Shown one piece after another: positions 55,744-64,000 of a DNA stretch of 64,000 bases. This DNA comes from Heligmosomoides polygyrus polygyrus. Lineage: Eukaryota; Nematoda; Chromadorea; Rhabditida; Heligmosomidae. The stretch's first letter is position 1; every line of letters starts with the position of its first letter. Made by a program: the position numbers and the translations under genes. The notes beneath the pieces were generated by a model. The model saw only the letters and a program-made list of their open reading frames with translations. It had not been told where the DNA came from and made no database searches. The DNA lies in NCBI GenBank assembly GCA_947396885.1, contig OX377202.1, forward strand, positions 72,760,643 through 72,824,642, read 5' to 3'.

Positions 55744-55949
55744 GGCGCAAATAAGGTTGGGAGATCACCCCCTACACAACGATTTGTGCTTTTTGAAACC
55801 GGATTTTCTTTTTTGCATCACCGGTGTGTTCTACCCCTACAGTGAACTAAGGTAAGCCATTTCTGATATAATTTCACACACACGTGCCTTCTTACCAAGG
55901 CGGACAACCTCTGAGTATGGGTCCCCCCCCCCGACCTTATTTGCGCCCA
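55744..55949. mobile_element. Small inverted-repeat element (MITE)
   Basis: The ends are GGCGCAAATAAGGTTGGG (55744) and CCCGACCTTATTTGCGCCC (to 55948), giving an element of about 205 bp. It has no coding. Related sequence occurs near 60359-60490 ('gggcgcaaataggatcgga', 'gtagaacacacc'). Confidence 0.7.
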
Positions 55950-56429
55950 ACAAGATAACATGAAGATATGTATAAAATTAGAAATTAATTCTTCAATACT
56001 TGGGTAGTTTCAAATTCGAAAAAGTCTGCAAACTGTTATCACAACCCTTCAGCTATTTCTTCTTACAGTCTGTCTTCGTTGCACCTTTAGAGAATATGGT
56101 GGATAACATTCGTCTAATGGTCGCACGTCCAACGCTGAGCGCAACGTCTTGAGTGCGCCATGCACGCAGAAGCTTCGTAGAAGTCGAAGAAACGTGTCAA
56201 AGGATAGAACGCCACGAAGTTGACCACGCCAACAACGAGGCATCCCCACACGACTCCTCTATAAAACGATCTATAAAACGATCGCTAGGGACACCAAAGA
56301 GAATGTCACCTCAATTATTATATGCAAATATTTCGATCTTTCGAAAGTCAGACACGCTGACGTATGAGCCAAGTCGTGAACCGCGAAATTAGGTGAGCCG
56401 TCAACTTAATGCCGGACGCTGGAGGAGAG
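55950..56429. other. No recognisable gene
   Basis: Short frames only. A 14-bp tandem duplication (tataaaacgatcta type) lies near 56260-56283. Confidence 0.45.
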
Positions 56430-57930
56430 CCGTCACCAACTGATCAGGGAAGACTCTCAGACGTATGTCTGAACTGCGAAAACGCATACAACTGAGATTC
56501 TTCACCCTTCAAATAGTAGGAAGAGATGTTCCATTTTTGCAAAGTCCTTGAAGCCAAGGAGATAAGGACCCTCAAAGTTTACTATGTGATCGCATGCACT
56601 CGCACATAGGTTTGAACGGCAAAAACGAATATCACAGTGAGATTCTCCACCCTTCATTTGGTAGGAAGAGATGTTTCATTTTTTTTTCAGAATCCTTGAA
56701 CCCTGGGAGCTAGGGGCCCCTGAACGCCCAGCACTATATTGCACTGTCAGCATCTAACACGTGCATGCGTGTTGCATGTGGAGATAAGAGAGGTGGTGAA
56801 ATACGTCGACGCAAGCAGCTCAGTGGCTCAGTGGGAGTGCCGGTGCATCGAAGGTACATGGCCGGATGTACGATTCCTACACCTCGAAATATTTCTGCAT
56901 TTTTAGTGTTCATTCTTTGTTTGGTATCAATCACCCTCCCAACTTTTCCTACGCATGTATTTCACTAGAGGCTGAGAAGTACGTGTTCAGTGAGATATTT
57001 TCATCAGCTGCCCCTCTATATTCGACACCTTGTAATTTCTGCTGATTTTTGATAGGACCCTTGGCTACATGGGGAGTGGACCTTCCCAACTAAATATAAA
57101 TAAAGCAATTAGAAGAGTATATGATGGCACCAGTCCACAAGCCGAGAATCTCGTGTCATCTAGTATGTGTTCCACATGATCAAAGAAGGGCATCCGATCG
57201 TTGCATAAGTCCAGTTGTACCCTACTATTCCCCATCGAAGGTGTACAAGTGAACTAGACCACTAATGATGACGGGCTGGTGGATATTGAAGTCCCCGCGG
57301 GTCAGCGAGTATAGGTCACCGTCATATTTTAACGTCCCGCTAGACGGCGGCACGTTGGAAACTCCTCTGGCCAATTAGAAAATGTAAAGGTGCAGAGATA
57401 TCTTTCAAAAAGTCGATCGCGATGGTTCGCCGTGACATGAGTATACCTTTGAGTATTCGATTGTCTAGAGTAAGTCTGAAGCGGCACTGTTGAACTACCA
57501 CGACCCTTGGCCACTTGGTCGAGAAGGGGTAGAAAAAAAATTCACCCAAACTTTGACTAAGGGGGTTATCTGGAGCGCTGATCACGAATATGATATTCAT
57601 TTTTTAAATTTCGGCTGATTACGGTGGTTTAGCGCGTGCGAACGTGGTCCCATAGTAAAATTTGAGGGCCCATTGCTCCTTGGGTTCAAGGACTTTGCAA
57701 AAATGGAACATTCCTTCCTACTAATTGAAGGGTGGAAAATCTCACTGTGGTATTCGTTTTCACAATTTAGACATACTTGCGAATGCATGCGATCCCATAG
57801 TAAACTTTGAGGGTCTCTAGCTCCCTGGCTTCAAAGACTTCGCAAAAATGGGAATCGTTTCTACTATTTGAAAGATGGAGAATCTCACAGTGGTATTCGT
57901 TTTCGCAGTTGAGACATACGCCCGAGAGAC
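56430..57930. mobile_element. Long-inverted-repeat element with tRNA-like arms, copy 3
   Basis: The left side (56430-56760) holds two tandem versions of a segment with 'cacccttcaaatagtaggaa' or 'cacccttcatttggtaggaa'. The right side (57630-57930) holds the same two segments in inverse orientation. Near 56818 the phrase 'gctcagtggctcagtggga' resembles a tRNA A box, followed at about 56875 by 'cgattcctacacctcg'. The centre includes the 'ctgatcacgaat' segment (57580) shared with the copy at 26605. The frames inside have no transposase features. Confidence 0.65.
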
Positions 57931-59363
57931 TTCCCTTGTGAGTTAAACGAGATGTCAAAAGAACATGGAACAGAATGCTCACTAGCGTGCTGATCGAACT
58001 TCTTCGTCAATGCCCTGAACGCAAGATGTGACGCTCTTCGTGGCGCTCGAGCAAGGAAGGTTCATTGGAGCACTCTTCGTGGGACTATGGAAAACATATG
58101 TAATATCCAAAAATACATAAAGGCGAACTAGAAGAGGCGACTTGACTTTCAATATTGGCTGTTGGCCGGACCTTCACAAGAAGATGTAGGCGTAGAACTG
58201 TCTATACTTCGACCACTACGATTTCACAGGGAATTAGACTGCCTAGATTTTCTAGAGGAAAATTTGCAACGTTGCAATTTGCTGAAGAATCTCGAGCGGA
58301 ACACTGAATTCATCCAGCGGAAGAAAAAGAATTCAGTGGAATCGTCCAGCTAGAATAAAACACTGATTTCCCCATCGGTTCGCATTGTATTGCAGCCCAT
58401 TCTCGTCTACTGTGCTACTGAGCCTGAATGTCGTGTGTTGGGATTTCTGCAAGGTTAAAAATACTTGAATATCCAATTGAAAAACCGGTAATTTGAGAAA
58501 CTAGTTTTTAAAATTTTGAAATTCTTGCTCTCGCTGCGAATCCAATTCACGCAACGCGGTCGCCCCGCTTCCCGGCGGTTCATGAGTACCAACCGGGTTG
58601 CGGGAAGCCGGGACGCATAGTCTGCCTTCATGAAAACGGCTGCAGGATTGCCCTCTCCCAGTCTAATCCTGAGCTCGAATAGAGCAGAGGCGAAGTGTGC
58701 ACATCCCCTGAGCGATGTGGGTGCACTCCTAGTTGGTGGGGGCCACTTTAAAATCATTTTTTTACACAACGAAATGCAATAAAAAGCCAGTAACGTATAC
58801 ATGTACATGTAATTAAATAAACTGCACCAACCTGGTTGTCCAGTTAGCAGGAGCTTCCGAGATTCAGTATTAGGGGGGGGGGGAGCGGTTAGCCTAAAGT
58901 TTTTATTTATGCAAGCAAGGAAGTACGGAATGATTACACGTTTTAAGAACGACGTTCAATAATTTCATAAAAAACAATACCTACAGCGATCCTGAGGTAC
59001 AGAACAAGCAAGCACGTAAGTCACAGAACAAGCACCTAGAACAAGAATAATAGAGTCGTCACTTACAAGTGGACAACCGTCGCTAACAAATGGGAACACG
59101 TCATTTACAAAAGCCTATCATCGTTATTATGTAGATACTTCCATACCGTTCTAAAAATTATCACCCCAAACGCTTCCGTGTTTTCGATGCGTTGCGTGTG
59201 AACACCGGAGGTAGGATCTACGAAATGCTCAGTGTGATTCACAGTTTTATGTATGTACACGAGCTTAGACAATATAATAATATAATATAATGACTGTATA
59301 TCCACGACAACAATCCGTATAAATAATAATGCCCGGTAACACAACAAAACACATGCTTCGCAA
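57931..59363. other. Mostly unassigned sequence
   Basis: A G11-type run lies at about 58872. The frame at 58162-58353 is listed separately. No transposon family was recognised. Confidence 0.4.
58162..58353 (+). CDS. Hypothetical short frame, 63 aa
   Basis: An open frame with a charged, helix-compatible composition ('FLEENLQRCNLLKNLERNTE') and no recognised domain. It could be an exon or chance. Confidence 0.15.
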   Translation: MAGPSQEDVGVELSILRPLRFHRELDCLDFLEENLQRCNLLKNLERNTEFIQRKKKNSVESSS

Positions 59364-59939
59364 TCATGTTCTTCTGTTCTCTTCTCTGTTAGGGGAATCA
59401 CGAGTAGAAGTTATCTGGACAAAAATTTCTTTTAAATCGTTTACGATGCCACTTATCATCCAGCTATCCCGAACATGGAGCCCGCAGTTGTACTTCCTTT
59501 TTACTATGCAAGTTTCACCTACTTGCATGACCACATCGGGTCCTCCAATTTTCCTCGGTTCAGCATTGTCCAAGAAAGGTTCAACTATGACATCGCGAAA
59601 CCATTGGTCCCATTGAGTAAGTGTTTTTTTTTGGCGCAGCTGTGACGAACCCTGTCCTCGAGGCATTCCATGTCATCAACGAACGGCATAGGCGCAAGAA
59701 ATATTTTCCTTTCGTAGGCCATGGAGATTATCGAAGGTGTTCTTCAGATATCCAATCTTTCGGGGAATTCGTTTCCCTCTGCATTCTCGTCGAGTGCATT
59801 CGAACCAAAGCCGAAATTTCTTGTCTGCTCCATTTGATTCCCGTGTGATGACACAAGAAAGCTTGCATTCGCAGAATTTTCTCGACTTCCAAAGTAACCC
59901 TAGATCTTTGAGTAAGTCATAGAAATCGTCATCTTTCAT
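59364..59939 (-). pseudogene. Merlin-type (ISXO2-like) transposase relic
   Basis: A DDE-type transposase fragment read on the minus strand in two frames. The first (59939-59676) has a zinc-binding-like N-terminus ('KFCECKLSC' then 'FECTRRECRGK') after 'LLKDLGLLWKS'. The second (59666-59364) has 'KIGGPDVVMQVGETCIVKRK' and 'DSWMISGIVNDLKEIFVQI'. This matches the Merlin/ISXO2 core, where the block reads 'GGPG..VE.DE' and 'WVFGGI'; here the D-E pair reads V-G-E, so a catalytic aspartate is lost. The rest of the core is missing. Inverted termini were not found. Confidence 0.7.
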
Positions 59940-61132
59940 GCGTTCTAATTAAGCCCACCTAAAGATTGAAACGTTTTTGATCGAGTCCATATTTATGCTC
60001 ATGGTGGCCATTTCTGTAAAAAAGACCAGTAACAAGAGAAATAAAAATTATTAAGTCTATCTTAGATGGGGAGGGGGAGGGAGGCTGGCAACGATAAAGG
60101 CGCCTTAAATAGTTCAGGTCACCACTTTACATTCAATTTCACCGTGATGGTCAAAAAGACCTTAAAGTTTTCCTCCTCAACTAATATCTATCTAATAAAA
60201 CGTCAAAACGAGACCATTAACGACTAGTAACAATTAATTCAAGGTTTGGATTTTAGCATGCAATTCAAGAAATCATCAACTCGAATAAATCAAATTAAAT
60301 AAAATCAAATCCGTCATAAAATAAAATCTGAAATCTAAACTTTGAAGCAAAAGAAAGTGGGCGCAAATAGGATCGGAGGGGTGGGGGTCACCACCTGATC
60401 AGGAGTTGTACGTCTTAAAGACATGCGTATGTCCAGTTGCATCGGAAATGGCCTATCTCAGTTTATTGTGGCGGTAGAACACACCTTTGCTGTGAAACGA
60501 ATAGTCCGCACGCAGATGCACACTTCCAAGTTGGCGCCAAAATTTTTCGTCAAGACCTGTCAAATAATCATTGTTTGATTACAGCATCAGTCTGTCGCTA
60601 CAGACACGACAACCGAGTTCACGTAGTAATAACTTGCCAACGTCTTGATGTGGTTATTTCTTTTAAAAATATATTCCGTGTTTTGTTTTGCTTTCTTCGG
60701 TATTGTTATCATCCATGGAGTGAATGCGGTGTTCAATATAGTGTAATATTGAGCACATCCAGTCTTAAGATGTGTTTAAAAGAGGCCACCACCAACAGGA
60801 TTGCACCGCGATGTGTTTGGTTCCGGCATGGATATCCCAAATAGACCTTACTACCTTACCTTACTATAGGATCGCATGATACACTTTCCTAGCGGCGGCC
60901 CATTCCAGCACTACATCTGAGTAGAAGTAAGAAAGACTGTTGGGAAAAATATGACAATCTTATGGCAGGAGCGACCCTGCCGTTGCAGCCTGTATTGCGC
61001 CCAGAGTCCATTAAATGTAAATATGCCTAGCCTCATTGTGGAGGACTCAGACATGGAAAACTGTCGTAATCCGAGTTGCTTAAAAAACCTGATCCGTCTG
61101 TCCTTTAGCATACACAGCCAACTCTAGTTTCA

Positions 61133-61411
61133 ATGACGCTGTGCAAATTCCAGGGCGACGTTCTCCAATTCTCCGATTTACTTTCGAGAAGTGATTCTCG
61201 GTGGGCAAAGAATACCAGTTCGTCATCGAGTTCAACCGATAGTAATAGTGTTGACAGCGATATGTTAGCTATGCGAAGGACAAAGAGAAGTACGCGAACA
61301 ATCCACTGTTCACTCACTCATTTTATAGAGAGTAGCAACTATGAGCGCGTGTTTGGTGTATACAGTAGCTTGTGGTGGCTTTCTGGTGATCCAGCATTTC
61401 AACGTCGCTAG
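61133..61411 (+). CDS. Possible host exon or hypothetical frame, 92 aa
   Basis: The frame has a Ser-rich acidic stretch ('NTSSSSSSTDSNSVDSDM'), a basic 'RRTKRSTRT' and an aromatic C-terminus ('VYSSLWWLSGDPAF'), a composition unlike the surrounding AT-rich DNA. I recognise no domain. It could be an exon with unseen splice partners. Weak support only. Confidence 0.2.
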   Translation: MTLCKFQGDVLQFSDLLSRSDSRWAKNTSSSSSSTDSNSVDSDMLAMRRTKRSTRTIHCSLTHFIESSNYERVFGVYSSLWWLSGDPAFQRR

Positions 61412-62482
61412 GAACATCGTCTTGATCTGGGATGTTGGGTGGAGGGTTACTCTTGTATATTCGGTAAATATCCACCTATGGCAAATGAAAGATGAAATGA
61501 GAAATGAATACAGTCCTGTGTGAGAGTGTGGCTTAGTGTGGTACAACACAAGATACGGGACACCAGCGCGGCATATACTTCGAGTTTCCTGAAACATTAC
61601 TTGCAATCGTTACACCCTTATTGTATAGTTATGCTCTCAAAAATGTTGAACATTCGGTTCCAAATATATTCGAACCTCGCGAATTCGATAGACCCCATTT
61701 CCCAAACAGTCAAATTCGAATAAAGCATCGAATTCCTAAAATAAAAGGAATGTGAAGCAGGTAACGTTTGCTAGATCCTTCAGTCAGGTTGCAGACATAG
61801 GCGAGAATCCGTTTCCTTGGCAAGCTCCTTATGTCGTTGCTATTCGGATTTAAGTCTAACATTTCTATTGGATCGCCTTCTTCAGAGCCTGTAAGGATCA
61901 AACTTCATTTCCATGATTAGTAGGCCTAGTCCAATCGCATCCAAAGCAGTCTACATCATAAACAGGGATGTGGGAAGATCCGTTTCCGTCCAGTTCCCGA
62001 AGACCGATCGGAAGAGGAAGAAGGAGAGAAAGGCGCACCTTTTTTACAGTTGGCTTTGAAGTGTAGCGGATCACCGCTTTAATATGTGATAGCCAGATTG
62101 AATTTTTGTTTTCTGTGATCTACCTCTCTAATAATTACCCGATTAATTGTTGACTGCTAGTAGTAAAGGTCTTCCAATTTGTCCAGATTCTTCATCGAAA
62201 TTCAAAGAAAATTATAGCACTAAGAAGCACCTACGAATTCCACTTCGCCCTTCCCCATCAGGAAATATGCTTCTCGGGTCAGACGGTGAGAAGTCTATTG
62301 AGAACTGTGGCGTCATGGATCAAGTTACGGGTTATATGTGATCTCTGTTCATTGTTGAAATCTGGCGTATCCCACCATATATAATAGAGGAGGGTTTTTT
62401 TGTCTGTTCGTAATTCTTCGGAACTTTGTAAATATCGCGGGCTCGATGGTTTAATCACCCAAGTTTGAGGCATCTCGATCAG

Positions 62483-62600
62483 GGATGGGAATTTCTGTTT
62501 TCTGTTTTCTGATTTTCTGGCCATTTTGGGCAAATTTTTTCTGTTTTCTTTTTTCTGAGAAAATGGCCAAAAAATGGCCAGAAAACAGAAAATAGAGTTG
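62483..62600. repeat. TTTTCTG-rich simple repeat, copy 2
   Basis: A tract of TTTTCTG and ATTTTCTGG words followed by its partial complement ('gaaaatggccaaaaaatggc'), related to 358-450. Confidence 0.65.
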
Positions 62601-63208
62601 CGAGCAAAATTTTATCACAGAAATTCAATGAGAAGAATCCAAAAAGTATCATAGAATAGTGAGCTTCATTCCGAAATAGTGTTTTTAAAGTATTTTAAAT
62701 GGCAAGCATGTGGCGTTTTTGGGTGTGCTCATGTAGTAATTGCGCCATATACTCATGAACTATACCGCTTTGTTTGCTTGATTGATCGTGTAAGTGCTGC
62801 TGGCAAGGAGTTCCTTCAGTTTCCTAGGACATTTTTTCGACTTTCATAATTTGGCTTCGTATTCTTTTCGATATTAACAGTAGATTGGACCATCTACGAT
62901 CACTGAAAATTTTATATTAAAATTATAAAACTGGTATTCTGAGGAGCGTTAAATTATATATTAAGTAAACACTTGTCCAAAAGTTACTGTGGGCAGGGTT
63001 ATTCTCCACCTCCGGCTCAAAAATTGAACATTGTTGGCCATTCATCTCCAATATCGCTTTCTGCAGAGCCTTTGTCGAAGCTGCTTTTCTAACTCTGAAG
63101 ATTGCTCAGTTTTGGTGTCACATATTAGTAAGTGACAGAAAAGTTTTAGTTACCTTCGATTTCGCTGCTGTAGTGATACAGTACTGATACACTAAATTTC
63201 TCATTGAT

Positions 63209-64000
63209 CACGTATATCATCTGTCGTCCCATTGATCATCGAGTTGTTCAAGTGAGCACCAGCAGCGTCTCCATACGTCCATGCCGCGTGCCAGGGTGCT
63301 TCAATGGATCCTTTTTGCTCGCTCGAGAGACACGAAGAGCGTCATATTGTTTGTTTAGGGTTTTGACGAAGAAGTCCGATCAACGCGTTGGTTGGCATTC
63401 TGGTGTTCTCTTGACATCCCGCGGAATCCAGCGGGTGTCTGCAAATCGCATTACGTGGCCGGCCCACCTAATTTTCGACGAATTAGCCCATGCGATAGCG
63501 TCTCTGATCTTCGAACGTCGGCGAAGCTCGGAAGTCTCGAGCCTTCTCTCATTTGCGTGAGTCGTGTCACTTCGAGCATCGTGCTCTCGATCCCACGCTG
63601 CGCGATACTGATCGCAGGTTCATCCTGCTTTCGTCGATCCCTGGTCTCTGATGCGTATGTTAGGGCAGGAAGAACAGTGAAGTCGAAAAGGTGGGTACGG
63701 AGGCCGGACGTTCTTCGTCTTCTCCACGACTCTTTCGACATTCTTGACAGCTCCGCAAGCCGCTCGCTTCCTCCTGCCCAGCTCCGTCGCTAGTTAATTG
63801 GTCATGTTGACTTCGCGATCCAAATGCACGTATCTGGAGCATTCGAAGATGTTCGTTCCGTCGAGCGAGGATGAGGGGTCAGAAACTCGTCCGTTCGTCA
63901 TGAACATCGTCTTCGTAAGATTCAGCTGCAGTCCAACGTTCCCACATACACGGTCGAAGCCAGCAAGCATCCTTTCCGCCTGTATAGCGCTCGGTGCTAG
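63209..64000 (-). pseudogene. RTE family A, 3' part, continuing past the window
   Basis: A third copy of the LINE at 15985-19071. Similarity starts at 'atctgtcgtccc' near 63219 and continues to the window end. The minus-strand piece 63741-63451 has 'RTHLFDFTVLPALTYASETR' and 'QRGIESTMLEVTRLTQMREG', the C-terminal RTE region. The RT active-site region lies at or beyond the end of the window. Frameshifts are present. Confidence 0.85.

Larger units (their letters stand above)
59940..63208. other. Largely unassigned
   Basis: Contains MITE-like sequence at 60359-60490, a possible exon at 61133-61411 and the TTTTCTG repeat at 62483-62600. The frames at 60437-60844 and elsewhere have no domain. Confidence 0.4.

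Overview
The window looks like repeat-dominated DNA from a nematode, most likely a strongylid or hookworm-like parasite. That assignment is inferred from the transposon mix: RTE-clade LINEs with APE and RT domains, mariner and other Tc1-like elements, a Merlin relic, tRNA-derived SINEs, and a long Ty3/Gypsy element with an envelope-like segment. No bacterial operons and no convincing intact host gene were found. A 200-base run of N (38509-38708) shows this is assembled scaffold sequence.

Layout. Positions 1-9430 hold small inverted-repeat elements, an RTE relic and a mariner relic. Positions 10363-14361 are a palindromic foldback element split by an RTE retrotransposon (10427-13610, 10-bp target duplication), followed by a small Tc1-like element (14363-14926). 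Positions 15240-22480 are a degenerate minisatellite region carrying two large LINEs: an RTE on the minus strand (about 15985-19071) and a second type on the plus strand (19091-22229) bounded by a 19-bp target duplication. Positions 22480-40378 hold SINEs, two arrays of a 41-bp EcoRI-type palindromic repeat, a mariner nested in another Tc1-like element (28361-30639), a second full-length mariner (34687-35937), hairpins, and long-inverted-repeat elements with tRNA-like sequences in their arms. Positions 53518-64000 hold more foldback elements, a Merlin transposase relic and the 3' part of a third copy of the minus-strand RTE.

The standout is a complete LTR retrotransposon on the minus strand at 40383-53517 (13.1 kb). 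It has 436/437-bp LTRs that differ by eye at five substitutions and one indel, an ATAT target duplication, a primer-binding site and a polypurine tract. Its order is Gag (CCHC knuckle), an envelope-like secreted or membrane segment, aspartic protease, RT (YLDD), RNase H, integrase (D,D35E), and then, where many retroelements have env, a proline-rich region followed by an open superfamily 1 Upf1/Mov10-type helicase domain. Gag and pol carry frameshifts and a stop, but all helicase motifs are intact. A retrotransposon carrying a Upf1-like helicase is the best candidate here for an undescribed system. Helicases of this type act in RNA decay and small-RNA silencing in nematodes, so a role in the element's RNA handling or in countering host silencing is a reasonable but untested inference.
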